From JBMONI01 sp049324575 (GTDB lineage Bacteria; Omnitrophota; Omnitrophia; Omnitrophales; Aquincolibacteriaceae), in the NCBI GenBank assembly GCA_049324575.1, contig JBMONI010000008.1, positions 1 through 23,938 on the forward strand: 23,938 nucleotides of DNA, read 5' to 3'. Below the pieces are notes generated by a model. That model was not told where the DNA came from. It saw only the letters and a program-made list of their open reading frames with translations, and did not search any database. Positions 1 through 10,900 of this stretch are shown here, one piece after another (positions within the stretch are counted from its first letter, which is position 1; each line of letters starts with the position of its first letter). Made by a program: the position numbers and the translations under genes.

Positions 1-45
1 CGGAAAACCATTTTTACCGATGAGATACGGTGGCTAAAATGGTAA
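1..45 (+). CDS. nuoK: NADH-quinone oxidoreductase subunit K, C-terminal end only
   Basis: Frame 1 reads the last 14 codons of a gene that starts before the window: R-K-T-I-F-T-D-E-I-R-W-L-K-W, then TAA at 43-45. A D-E-x-x-x-L-K-W tail is the usual C-terminus of NuoK, the small membrane subunit of complex I that sits next to NuoL, M and N. The position directly before nuoL fits the standard nuoJKLMN order. The TAA shares its last A with the ATG of nuoL (TAATG), so the two are probably translationally coupled. Only a fragment is visible, so nothing can be said of its catalytic glutamates. Confidence 0.88.
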   Translation, partial: RKTIFTDEIRWLKW

Positions 46-1952
46 TGGCAACTCCCTACGGAATCCCGCTGCTGCCGCTCATCGCCGTCGGGGTCAATAT
101 CTTTTTTGGCAGAAAACTCGGGCGGAAGGCCGCATGGGTATCGATCGCGACCAGCCTTTGTGCAACGTTCCTCGCAACCCCCGCGCTGATGGCCTCGGCC
201 CGCGGAGAAATCCTCCGCCATTCGTTCTCCTGGCTCCCCCTAGGAGCTTATCATCTGCCGGTCGGTTACCTGATCGATCCGCTCGCCGCCACGTTGCTTT
301 TTGTAGTGACCCTCGTCGGCACCTTGATCCAGATCTATGCCGCAGGCTATATGCACGGGGATCCGAAATTCTCACGCTTTTTCGCATACGTTTCTCTCTT
401 CATGTCCGCCATGCTGACGGTCGTGATCGCCGACAATCTAGTCCTCTTTTTCATCGCTTGGGAAATCATGGGGCTTTGCTCCTATCTTTTGATCGGTTTC
501 TGGTCCGAAAAAGAGTCCGCCGCCAATGCGGGCCGCAAAGCTTTTTTGACAACCAAGATCGGTGACATCGGCTTTTTCCTCGGGATCCTGACCTTGTTCC
601 AGATCGCCGGGAACTTTGAATTCGCTTCTCTGGATACGCTGTTTCATCAAGGGTTTACGCATCCCTTGCTGCCTATAGCCGCTTTGCTGATCTTCTGCGG
701 GACGATCGGGAAATCGGCTCAATTCCCGCTTCATGTCTGGTTGCCGGACGCGATGGAGGGCCCGACTCCAGTCAGCGCCCTGATCCATGCCGCCACCATG
801 GTTGCCGCCGGCGTTTACCTGGTGGCAAGAACCTATGCTCTTTTCCTTGCCGTTCCCGCGGTCATGCTCTTCGTCGCTATCCTGGGAACGATAACAGCTT
901 GCTTGGGCGCTTTTTTTGCCCTGACGGCTAATGATATTAAAAAGATCCTTGCCTACTCAACGATCTCCCAACTCGGTTACATGGTTGCTGCGCTCGGCAT
1001 GGGAGGCTATACCGCAGGGATATTCCACCTTATGACGCATGCTTATTTCAAAGCCCTTCTTTTCTTGGCGGCCGGAAGCGTCATTCATGGGACACAGCAA
1101 CAAGATATCCGCCAACTTGGAGGGCTTCTTCCTAAAATGAAGCACACGGGATGGACTTTCATCCTGGCATCGCTTGCAATCGCAGGGATCCCGCCGCTCT
1201 CCGGATTTTGGAGCAAGGATGAGATCCTCTTGGCTGCTTATCAGACCCATCCGGCTTTTTACATCGCCCTTTTGGTTTGTGCTTTCATCACAGCTTTTTA
1301 CATGTTCCGTCTTGTTTTTTTGACCTTTTTCGGGAAGCCCCGCCATGCCGAAGTACACGCTCATGAATCGCCGGCCATCATGACCGGCCCACTCTGGCTT
1401 CTGGCCGCCGGGACCGTCCTGCTCGGACTGCCCGCATCCCCTTGGGCGGGTCAATGGTTCCAGCATTTTCTTCCGGGGCCGCATGCGGAAGGCCATGAGG
1501 CTAATACCACAATCGTCTTTTCTTCGATCGTCGCGGGGATCGGGGGAATCCTTCTGGCCGGACTTTTTTATCTTGCGCGTCCCTCTCTTCCGGCGATCGT
1601 TGCGAAGGTTTTCAAACCGCTGACCCGGGCTTCCGAACACAAACTTTGGTTCGATGAGATCTATACCCTGGCCTTGATCCGGCCTTTCCACGCTCTGGCC
1701 CGTAGACTTTATCGTTGGGACGCTTTGCTGATCGACGGGGCCGTCAATGGCATCGGCTGGCTGACTTTACTCTCAAGCCGGATCCAGAATCTCTTTGACC
1801 TTTATATCGTGGACAGTCTGGTCAATATCGCCGGTTACGGCACGCAATGGATCAGCGCCCTGGCGCGGCGCATTCAAACCGGTTTCGTTCAAAACTATAT
1901 GCTGATCGTTTTCATTTCCATCATTGCGTTCCTCTGTTTTGAACTGCGATGA
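45..1952 (+). CDS. nuoL: NADH-quinone oxidoreductase subunit L (proton-pumping membrane subunit)
   Basis: Antiporter-like distal membrane subunit of respiratory complex I, which couples NADH:quinone electron transfer to proton translocation. The product is 635 residues, close to the usual 610-660, and hydrophobic throughout. Hallmark sites are visible: the TM5 glutamate in WEIMG (Glu140), the lysine in GKSAQFPLHVWLPDAMEGPTP (Lys223), and the lysine in FWSKDEIL (Lys391). The C-terminal part holds the segment expected to form the lateral helix and last membrane helix. The reading frame is open from a GTG at 30, but the ATG at 45 overlaps the nuoK stop as TAATG and gives a normal N-terminus (MATPYGIPLLPL), so that start is preferred. 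nuoM follows after a 19-base gap. Confidence 0.96.
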   Translation: MATPYGIPLLPLIAVGVNIFFGRKLGRKAAWVSIATSLCATFLATPALMASARGEILRHSFSWLPLGAYHLPVGYLIDPLAATLLFVVTLVGTLIQIYAAGYMHGDPKFSRFFAYVSLFMSAMLTVVIADNLVLFFIAWEIMGLCSYLLIGFWSEKESAANAGRKAFLTTKIGDIGFFLGILTLFQIAGNFEFASLDTLFHQGFTHPLLPIAALLIFCGTIGKSAQFPLHVWLPDAMEGPTPVSALIHAATMVAAGVYLVARTYALFLAVPAVMLFVAILGTITACLGAFFALTANDIKKILAYSTISQLGYMVAALGMGGYTAGIFHLMTHAYFKALLFLAAGSVIHGTQQQDIRQLGGLLPKMKHTGWTFILASLAIAGIPPLSGFWSKDEILLAAYQTHPAFYIALLVCAFITAFYMFRLVFLTFFGKPRHAEVHAHESPAIMTGPLWLLAAGTVLLGLPASPWAGQWFQHFLPGPHAEGHEANTTIVFSSIVAGIGGILLAGLFYLARPSLPAIVAKVFKPLTRASEHKLWFDEIYTLALIRPFHALARRLYRWDALLIDGAVNGIGWLTLLSSRIQNLFDLYIVDSLVNIAGYGTQWISALARRIQTGFVQNYMLIVFISIIAFLCFELR

Positions 1953-1960
1953 AAAACCTC

Positions 1961-1967
1961 GAGGAGG
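1961..1967 (+). promoter_or_regulatory. Ribosome binding site of nuoM
   Basis: GAGGAGG lies four bases before the ATG at 1972. It fixes this start over an in-frame upstream start at 1924, which would lie inside nuoL. Confidence 0.85.
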
Positions 1968-1971
1968 CTTT

Positions 1972-3444
1972 ATGAATTTTCCCGTGCTTTCCTGGATCGT
2001 TTTTACCCCGCTCATCGGAGCGGGATTGATTCTCGGTTTGCCCAAACGGCTTTCCAGTGCCTCTAAATGGCTGGCACTCGCAGCCACCGTTGTAACCAGC
2101 CTTTGGACCCTTGCCGCTTGTTTCGCTTTTGACCGAACCGCGACGGGATTCCAGCTTATGGAACGCGCCCGTTGGATCCCTCAATTCAACGTTCACTATC
2201 TGCTGGGGACCGACGGGATCAGCCTCCCCATGATCTTCCTGACCGCGCTCCTTTCCATTCTCGCCTGTATCGCGTCCTGGGGGATCCGGGAACGGGAAAA
2301 AGAATATTATTTCCTTTATTTGCTCCTTGTGACGGGAATGATGGGGACTTTTCTAGCGCTCGACCTGATCCTCTTCTATGTCTTTTGGGAGGTCGTGCTG
2401 GTCCCGATGTATTTTCTCATCGGGATCTGGGGCGGCCCGCGGCGCGAGTATGCCGCTATCAAATTTTTCCTCTACACCTTGGCGGGGAGTCTCTTCATGC
2501 TTTTGGGAATCCTGGCTTTATTTTTGGCCACAACGCCGCACACTTTTGATCTCACCGCCTTGATCGGAAAGTCTTATTCGATGGTCTTTCAACGGCTCGT
2601 TTTCATGGCCTTTTTCCTCGGATTCGCAATCAAGGTCCCGGTTTTCCCTTTCCACACATGGCTTCCCGATGCTCACGTGGAAGCGCCAACCCCGATCAGC
2701 GTGCTCTTGGCCGGTGTCCTTCTCAAAATGGGAACTTACGGATTTTTTCGGTTCAGTTACCCCCTGTTCCCGGAAGCCGCCCTTTGGTTCCAGCCGGCGA
2801 TGCTCTGGCTCGCGGTGATCGGGATCGTCTACGGCGGTTTTGTAGCATTGGCTCAAAAAGATTTCAAAAAGATGGTCGCCTATTCAAGCGTCAGCCACAT
2901 GGGATTCGTGCTCCTGGGGATCGCCGCCATGAATCCGAACGGATGGAATGGCGCGCTTCTTCAAATGTTCAATCACGGAACGATCACGGGCGGCTTGTTC
3001 TTGCTGGTCGGCGTCCTTTATGACCGGACCCATTCCCGGGATCTCGATGCGTTCGGAGGGATCGGTGCTCGCATGCCCCTTTACGCGGGGATCCTTTCCT
3101 TCTTCTCGCTCGCTTCGCTTGGACTTCCGGGCCTGAGCGGATTCATCAGCGAACTGATGGTCATGCTGGGGGGCTTTGCGTTCGATCCCGTAATGACCGG
3201 AATCGCCGCAATCGGAATCCTTCTCGCGGCCACTTATCTTTTGTCCATGATCCGGCGTGTTTTACTCGGGCCTCTGAATCCGCGGTGGAGCGAACTCCCT
3301 GAGATCAATGTCCGTGAGATCGTAACCCTGGCACCTCTTATGGCCATGATCCTCGCTGTCGGTCTCTATCCAAAACTCGTTCTCATCTGGATGGAGCCGA
3401 CCTTGCGTCTCCTGCTCGCGATATGGGGAGGTCCGCCGGCATGA
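1972..3444 (+). CDS. nuoM: NADH-quinone oxidoreductase subunit M (proton-pumping membrane subunit)
   Basis: Second antiporter-like proton channel of complex I, with 490 residues (family about 490-510) and many membrane helices. Seen in the sequence: the TM5 glutamate in FWEVVLVPMYF (Glu140), the pump lysine in IKVPVFPFHTWLPDAHVEAPTP (Lys221), a further lysine in LLKMGTYGF, and the glutamate of SGFISELMV. The signature WLPDAHVEAPTPISV separates NuoM from NuoL (WLPDAMEGPTPVSA). A strong Shine-Dalgarno site supports the ATG at 1972. The stop overlaps the nuoN start as ATGA, so nuoM and nuoN are expected to be coupled and made in equal amounts. Nothing unusual was seen. Confidence 0.96.
   Translation: MNFPVLSWIVFTPLIGAGLILGLPKRLSSASKWLALAATVVTSLWTLAACFAFDRTATGFQLMERARWIPQFNVHYLLGTDGISLPMIFLTALLSILACIASWGIREREKEYYFLYLLLVTGMMGTFLALDLILFYVFWEVVLVPMYFLIGIWGGPRREYAAIKFFLYTLAGSLFMLLGILALFLATTPHTFDLTALIGKSYSMVFQRLVFMAFFLGFAIKVPVFPFHTWLPDAHVEAPTPISVLLAGVLLKMGTYGFFRFSYPLFPEAALWFQPAMLWLAVIGIVYGGFVALAQKDFKKMVAYSSVSHMGFVLLGIAAMNPNGWNGALLQMFNHGTITGGLFLLVGVLYDRTHSRDLDAFGGIGARMPLYAGILSFFSLASLGLPGLSGFISELMVMLGGFAFDPVMTGIAAIGILLAATYLLSMIRRVLLGPLNPRWSELPEINVREIVTLAPLMAMILAVGLYPKLVLIWMEPTLRLLLAIWGGPPA
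3425..3431 (+). promoter_or_regulatory. Ribosome binding site of nuoN inside the end of nuoM
   Basis: GGGGAGG lies nine bases before the ATG at 3441, within the last codons of nuoM. It selects the ATGA-overlap start rather than the in-frame start at 3423. Confidence 0.75.
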
Positions 3445-4856
3445 ACCCCGCGCTGAGTTTCCAATTCTTCTATCCAGAGATCGTCCTTCTGGCCGGTGCC
3501 TTTTTGGTCCTGACACTGGATTTTCTCGCCCGGGGAGGAAAATGGCTCGGGATTCTTGCGCTCTTCATCCTTGCGATTGCGGCCGTCATTTCTGCCACAC
3601 CCCCGGGAAGTCTTCCGCTTTTTTACGGCTGTTTTAAACTGGACCCTTTTACGCATCTTTTTCGTTATGCGGCCTGTGCCACTTCTGCCGGCGGAATCCT
3701 GTTGTCACTAGGATTCAAGCGTTTAAAGAATTACCGTGGAGAATACTATTCCCTGTTCCTTTTCATGGCCTTTGCTTTGATCTTGATGGCCGCCGCCGCG
3801 AACCTTTTGATGATCTATCTAGCGATCGAGTTCGTGTCCCTTCTTTCTTATCTTTTGGTCGGTTTTTTAAAGCGGGACCCTGCCGGCAAGGAAGCCGCGA
3901 TCAAATATTTCCTTTTCGGAAGCTTTTCGTCCGGCCTGATGCTCTTTGGCATGTCCCTGCTTTTCGGCGCTTCAGGATCGATCGAACTTTTTATCATTCA
4001 GCAGCGTTTGCTCGAGCCGGTCTTTTTCCCGATCGTCCTGACCGGAAGTCTGCTTTTCCTTGCGGGGATCGGATTCAAGATCTCGATGGCCCCCTTTCAC
4101 TTCTGGGCGCCTGACGCCTATGAAGGGGCGCCAACGCCCGTGACCGCTTTTTTAACGGTGGGGCCGAAAGCCCTTGGCTTCGTGATCCTGACGCGGATCA
4201 TGGTCTTGATGGTCCCTTGGTTCGGCGACCGGTGGGAAACAGGACTTTCCTTGCTCGCCATTTTGACCATGACCACGGGCAATCTTCTTGCGATCGCGCA
4301 AATCAACATCAAGCGCCTGCTCGCCTATTCGAGTATTGCACAAGCAGGTTACATTCTCATAGGGATCGCAGCCGTCTCAAAGCTCGGAATCATTGCGATC
4401 ACGGTTTACCTGCTGGCCTATATCGTTACGAATTTGGGGGCTTTTACGGCAGTCCAGATCGCTTCCGAGAACTCGGGCACGGATGACCTGGCTTCTTATG
4501 AAGGCCTTTCAAAACGCGCTCCGGCGCTTGCAGCCTGCCTAACGTTTTTCCTGCTCTCTCTGGCCGGAATCCCGCCGATGGCCGGTTTTATCGGGAAACT
4601 CTATGTTTTTTCAGCCGCCCTTCAGTCGAACCTGATCATTCTCGCGGTTGCCGCAGCCATCAACAGCATAATCGCTGCTTTCTATTATTTTAAGATCGTC
4701 CGGCTGATGTATCTCACCCCGTCGCGGTCTGAATCATCCATGACCTGGCCTTTTGCCCTCAACATTGCGCTCGGAATCTGCCTCGCCGGAACGATCGCCA
4801 TCGGGCTTTTCCCCGCGCCTTTCATTGCTTTTCTCGAACGTTTTGTAATCGTTTAA
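3441..4856 (+). CDS. nuoN: NADH-quinone oxidoreductase subunit N (proton-pumping membrane subunit)
   Basis: Third antiporter-like subunit of complex I, with 471 residues, typical for NuoN. Visible hallmarks are the TM5 glutamate in IYLAIEFVSLLSYLLVGF (Glu130), the lysine in GFKISMAPFHFWAPDAYEGAPTP (Lys213), a lysine in the following helix (GPKALGF), and PPMAGFIGKLYVF near the C-terminus. The FWAPDAYEGAPTPVTAF signature is specific to NuoN. The start codon overlaps the nuoM stop (ATGA). This is the last gene of the nuo block: the next gene is on the opposite strand, ending 59 bases away. No convincing intrinsic terminator is visible in that gap. Confidence 0.96.
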   Translation: MNPALSFQFFYPEIVLLAGAFLVLTLDFLARGGKWLGILALFILAIAAVISATPPGSLPLFYGCFKLDPFTHLFRYAACATSAGGILLSLGFKRLKNYRGEYYSLFLFMAFALILMAAAANLLMIYLAIEFVSLLSYLLVGFLKRDPAGKEAAIKYFLFGSFSSGLMLFGMSLLFGASGSIELFIIQQRLLEPVFFPIVLTGSLLFLAGIGFKISMAPFHFWAPDAYEGAPTPVTAFLTVGPKALGFVILTRIMVLMVPWFGDRWETGLSLLAILTMTTGNLLAIAQINIKRLLAYSSIAQAGYILIGIAAVSKLGIIAITVYLLAYIVTNLGAFTAVQIASENSGTDDLASYEGLSKRAPALAACLTFFLLSLAGIPPMAGFIGKLYVFSAALQSNLIILAVAAAINSIIAAFYYFKIVRLMYLTPSRSESSMTWPFALNIALGICLAGTIAIGLFPAPFIAFLERFVIV

Positions 4857-4915
4857 GACGGCGCAGAGCAAGGCGGCTCGGTTGACCGCATCAAAAAAGA
4901 ATTCCCCCGGAAGGT

Positions 4916-7900
4916 TTAGGCCGCTGTCGCGAAAACTGCACGCTGGCTGATCTGGCTTAATACAACGCCAAGATAGTTCCCTTGAAGGTCTGATAGAAAA
5001 CCATTCTCATTTTTCTGCAAGCTCAGGGTTCCACCGGACTCGGCATAAAGCAATGCAAGGCCGAAGGATCCGTTCGTAGCAGGAAAAACGCGCCCACGAA
5101 TCTTTTCGAGAAGAGATCCCGCTTTGCGCTTAGTGAGCAGTTTTTGTTCAAGCGCGCGGGTAAAAGCATTCGCGGTGCCAAGGGGGGTCGAAAAACCTAC
5201 CACGATCCCCTCGTCCGCCGAGGCGGCTAATTCAAGGATCTCCGCTTCGCTATTGCGGCCTCCTCTTTCAACGACCAATTGATCGAACCACGGCACTTCG
5301 CCCGCATCGAGGTCCGGAACATAAAGGCGAAGTTTTTTCGCGTTCGCGAGCGCCAGGCCAATAAATTCCTCTTTGAGTTCTGAAGATGCGCTGATCACAT
5401 CGATCTCTTGTCGGTTCAGCACCCAAACCGCAGGACGCGAAATTCGATAAATGTCTGCCGCAGCGGCTTCGGGAGCAGCGGCCCCATCGCTGATGCGGAG
5501 CTCGGAACGTCCATAGGCGCCGAGAATCGCCCCGATCCGTTCTTCGATGGCGGTTTGGATCTTGGCAAGCTCCGCAGGATCGAGGTCTTCATATGTATCC
5601 TCTTTGTGCAAAAGGTCATACTTGACCCACAGGATCGCTCGCAGATAATTGGCCAGCAAGTTACGGAGAGGGAATCCTCGTCCCCGGATCGATTCCAAAT
5701 AAGCAGGAACCGCATTGCTCAGGCGCCATTTGAGCCGCCGATAACCGGGTTCATCGGGTTGGGAAATATAGACCGCCGCCTGGTCCAGCAGTTCCTTGGC
5801 TGCATAATAGGACATCCAGAATCCCCGTTTGGAGCGCTCGCGAACCGCTGTCTCCAGAGCACGAACCGGCGCTTCGATCCATGCCTCAATCTCAGCCTGG
5901 GTCCGCTGGGCTTTCCGCTCCACTTGCTCTTTATGAGGAATGAGTTCGTCAAAAAACATCCGGCGGATCTCCCGCACAAGCGAAGCCACTTGCGCAAGCC
6001 GAGGCCTCTCCTGCCGGAGATTTTCCTGTGCGTTGACGGCAGCCTCCCGGATACGGTTCTTGACCGCGATCCGATATTGGCCGCCTTTTTTGGGTGTATA
6101 CAGTTTTTGGATCTTTTCGAGCCCACGCTCGACCGCCCGGATCTCCCAATGCCGTAACGGCCTGACCGAATAACCCCGCATCTGGAAAACAATGTCTTCG
6201 AGATAGCCGATCGCCAGCCAGATCTTTTTTCGTTCCTCGGCATGTGTGATCAAGCGATGGCTTTGGGACCGGTATTCTTTCCCGAAGCTACGGTACTGAA
6301 TTTCCGTGGGCAAAAGTTCGAAAGTCCCTTCCAGAGGGCCTTCATTGATCTTGTGATAGCGATATTCCACGGTTGCAAGCACCGACGGTTGCGGCTGGCT
6401 CTTTTCGCCGGTCATCGCTCCCTGAAGCGCTGTCGCTGTTTGCATTTCGCGGTCGATCCGCTCATAGACAAATCTCCATTTCACGGCCCGTGCTTTCTGT
6501 TTTAAATGCGCAAGAAGCCGAGCATAGGCTTCTCGGATCCTTCTTTGCTCCGCGAAACGTTTTTCAAGGATCAAAAAGTCCGCGAGAATGATCTTGTTCC
6601 AATAACGATTCGCTTCCCGGTTCAGTTCGCGCAATCTCTGCAAAACCTCAGGAGAAGGCAAGGGCTCGGATCCATCGTCTTTGCTAATCCTGATAATGGA
6701 CGCAAGCGCCCGCCGATGGCGTTCTTGCAGGGTCTTTTGCTCGCGCTCCAAAGCCGCAAAAGACAGATGCCGGGACCGGAGGCGCTGCTGCCATCGCATT
6801 TCCTCTTCCGTCCCCCGATAAAGGCCCATAAGATGCTCGAGTTCGGCTTGATCCCCACGGGAATAGGACCGTTTCGCAAGTAACGAATTAAAGATCTGGT
6901 GGAACCGTTCGAATAAAGCTTCGAATTTTGCGGGCAGCATGCGGGTCGTAAAAGAGGTCGTGCTGACTTCACGGACCTCGGCGCGCCGTGCGGTTTGTAC
7001 CGCGCGATATAAATCTATCAATGCGTGGAAGCGCGCACGGGTCAAGCTCCTTAAGGTGTGTTTGTTCCATCCTACGGTCGCCTTTGTATCAGCGAATACC
7101 CGAGGATCTTCCAAGATTTCGCTCCATCGCATCGTTCCCCGGTCGTGCCCAGCACGGATCAAGTTCATGGTGTTGATCTGATGCTGCAAATAGACGTACA
7201 TTTCCGCAAAGAAGATCTGCTGCTCACGGGTTGCCCCTCGTCTCACCCGCTGTTGCCTAGCGATCCTTTGCCCATCGATCGCTCTTTCATAGGTCATGGG
7301 CTCATCGGCTTCCCATCCAAGGATGGCTGCATAGTCACGGCGTATTGTCTGCTCGGCCGCCGAACGGATCTTCTCCAACGCGTTCCCAGCGGTGATCTCG
7401 ATCATATCGGATACGACGGGATACATGAGCCGAAGGACCGCCGGCAGATCCGGATTCTTTTCCAGCATGGCCCGGCTTCCCAAGGTCTCCAAAGTAAAAT
7501 GGGCCAAAGATTCCACCGCGAATGCCGGATTTGCGTCGCCAAGGAACCGCCGGGCCTCTCGCGAAGGATCCCTGACCAAAACCGTATACAGCCATTGATC
7601 CATCAGTGCGATCAGCGTTTCCGCCTCTTCCTGCCATCCAAAGCGAATGGGCCATTCCCGCTGACGCGGGACCGGACCGATCAGATCCAAGAGAATACGC
7701 CGAGCCGACCGCACCGGATGCATCAGATCCCTGTCATGGTCGTAATCGGCGCCGAACCATTCCGCGAGGTTCGATTCGGAGAAAGCTTTCGAAAATCGCA
7801 GCAATGCCTGATCCGCCGCTGGAAATCTTTCACCGAGATTGCGGCGAAGAAGGCCCCGGAGGAAGACAAAAAGCGCCTGCATATGTTCTTGATATTCCCG

Positions 7901-10900
7901 CCTAACCGTCGGGTGGGTCGCCAGCACTAATGCGGGAAAGCCGTGGCCAGGTTGCTCCGCCTGTCCGCGGTCCGGGAACAATTCCAGCTGCTCTCCTTCG
8001 CGTAGTTCGGAGCGCGCGGCTTTGATCGGACGGAGGTCCCCCGAAAGGATCGAACGGTATTTCTCCTCGAGCCCGCGGCGTTCCGGAAGATAGTGCCGGT
8101 TCCGGATCACCTGAAGGGCATGGAACGTTTTTTTCACAAGGGCGTAAAGATCGGCCCAATACGGATGCCCGGACAGCCAGTCAAAAAAACGATTTTGCTG
8201 GGCGATCGCCATTTCAAAACCGGCGGCCGGATAGGCCTGCACACCCTTCGCCTCCAGTTCCTGGTCCCCAATCTCCCCCGGCAGGCGATTGACATTTCCG
8301 AACCCGTAGACAATACGGTGGATCCCGGCCGCCGCCAGGATTTTCGCGCATTCCTCACAAGGATATCGGGTCACATAAAGATTCAGTTTTCGCAAAGGAT
8401 AATTCAAATTCCTTTTGATCCGGGTCACAAGGCTCAAGGTCGGGTCGTCGATCTCCTTAGAGCTCGCGATCGTGATCAGTCTCAATTCAAGAAGCCGGAT
8501 CAGGTCCTTGGTTTCCAAAAGGATCTCTCCGGAGACCGCACCGCTTTGGGCCGTTTCCTCCAGCGCTTTTTTAAAAGCACCAAGGATCACCACCCGTTCG
8601 GCATGGAGCTGCAACTCCCGGTTGCCCGCCATGTAATAGTCGTCCGATAACGCAAAGGGTTCGCGATCGGGAGTCGTTTCCAGACGTTCAAAAAGCGCCG
8701 CCGCGGTCTTGACTTTGAATGGGATCCCTAAAAAGCCCGGATGCGCGTGCAGGATCAGATAGACCACGAGCCGGTTCATTCGTTCCCTACGGATCCGGTC
8801 CCGGGCGGAATTATCGAGCGGCTCTTCCCTTCCCATCGCGGGCTCTTCCATGCGGTCTCGAAGGACCAGTTCGATTTCGGTATCATCCATCGCTCGGATC
8901 TGTCGCTGAAGCGCATAAACGCGTTTCTGCCACTCCGGATCGACGAACATCCGCGCAGGATCTTTTTTATAGTCGGCAAGCCATTCGCGAAAGGCAAAAT
9001 GACTCCCCGCGTAATATTCGGAGCGAAAATACGCCCGGGGGTTTTCCTGGATCTCGGTAAGCGATAGCCTTGAGAAGCGATTGATCTGTGCGATCTCGAT
9101 GTGCAAGGGTTGGAAAACAAATTCCAGAACGACCTGCTTGCCTCCAAGGAACAAAGAGCTTCTTTTTTCTCCAAGCTGCCTTGTCACGGCGATCTCAGGC
9201 GAAAGACGCCGGACAAGTTCTGCGTGGAACTTTTGATAGATGGCTTCGGTCAGAATAAAGGTCTCATCGCTTTGCGCGGGATCGAAGAGACGGATATCAA
9301 TATCCTTTCGGTTATCATCGCGAAAATAGCGGGTCCCGCCGACAATCCACGTTTTGAGGCCCATCGATCCGGCAACGGAAAGAACGAGTTTTTCGATCTC
9401 CCCGACCCGGGCCCGGCCCCGGCGGGTGTCGTAAAGATCGTCCTGAGTGATGGATGCGAGGCTTTCATCGCGAAGTTCCGCTCTCGCCTCTCGCCAATCT
9501 TCCGCGTCGAACCCAAAGCGAGCCGCATAGGGTAAAAAGAGCCTGGGAGACCGGACAAGCCAGTAGAGCCTTTCCTGGCTCAGCGCACGATTCAGGATCC
9601 CTGCAGGCTCGAAACCATAATGGCCTCGCCCCATGAGCTCGCGGTAATAATCCTGATGGCGTGAACTAGTCTGAGTGATCCGCGGAGTGATCACAAGGGT
9701 GGATAGGCCCAAATCCCGGAGGATCTCGAGGATCCTTGTTTTGTGAAATCCGCCGTAGACAAGGATCGCCGGGCCCTCCGCACGCGAATTAAAATGTTCC
9801 CGGAGCACCGAGCGGATCGCTTCATCCCGTTCTTCAGCGATCTCATAAAAACGGACCGCCTCGAAGATCTTCTTCTCCCATCCCTTGGAAAAAACAAACC
9901 ACTTTCCGGTCAGCCGTTCAAGGTGCCTCCCCACTTCGCGTGTTGAAAAGCTCCGCAGATCGTTCCGGTAGGCCTGGTACTGTTCGTAAGAGATCGTCAG
10001 GCGGCTCAGGGCAAGAAGAAGTTCGATCTTGGTCTGGAGCTCAACCGTACGCCGCCATGCCGGGTCCGGAAGGAGAGGATCCAAAAAACGTTTTTCCAGT
10101 TCGGGAAGTTCCCGAAAGACCCTTTCGGCCGATACCGCGGTCTTCCCGTTGCCTTGATTTTCAAGCGCCTGGAATAATTGCGCGATCGCCGGCAGCTCCC
10201 CGATAAGATCGGGATCTGTCTTTGCGCTAAGCGACCGGATCCTGCAAAGATAATCTAAAAGCGAAAGGGATCCCGCGAGGAACTGGGTCCGATCTTTCAT
10301 CCACTGCTTGACCGGGGCCGGGAAGAACTTGTCGGCCGCCCATTGGAGTTCCGTACGGAGCGCATGGAGATCGCTTTCAATAGCGGATCGGACTTGGAGC
10401 GTTTTTCGATATTGACGCAGATTCTGCTGATGAAGACGGAAACGGTCGATCCCGATCAGCCGGAAGTCTTGCTTATGATCGATGTGTGAAAATTCCGCTC
10501 CATTAAGGCGCAGGCGGTCCATCAGTACGGTCGCAACCCTTTTCCGGATCGCTTTCGAGGGGATCTGTCCGAAATAGGCCTCGGTCGGCACTTCGCCCTC
10601 ATAGCCTTCCTCAAAAACCGTGTGGATCCCGTAGCGGCGGGTCAGGCCTCTGATGATCCTTGCGATGTTCTTTTGAGCTTCGAAAGAATCATGCGCATCC
10701 TGGATGAAAATGATCGACCGGGTCTTAGGCAGAAGATGGGAAGTATGCCGTAACAGGCTTTCCTTTTTTTCTGCCTTAGCATGGATTTTCGTATGGAGAT
10801 CTCTAGAAGTGGCCGCCCCATGCTCCCTGTGTGGCATGCTGTACGCATCCTCAATAAAACCGAGCCCGGCAGGGATCTCGATCCTCTGCATCTGGGATGA

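Noticed and set aside
30..44. GTG at 30 as the start of nuoL
   Set aside because: These bases code for the end of nuoK in another frame. The ATG at 45 overlaps the nuoK stop and gives a typical NuoL N-terminus.
4857..4915. Intrinsic terminator between nuoN and the 2052-residue gene
   Set aside because: On the - strand a run of T exists near 4892-4897, but the only stem before it is about four base pairs. On the + strand GCGG/CCGC is not followed by T.
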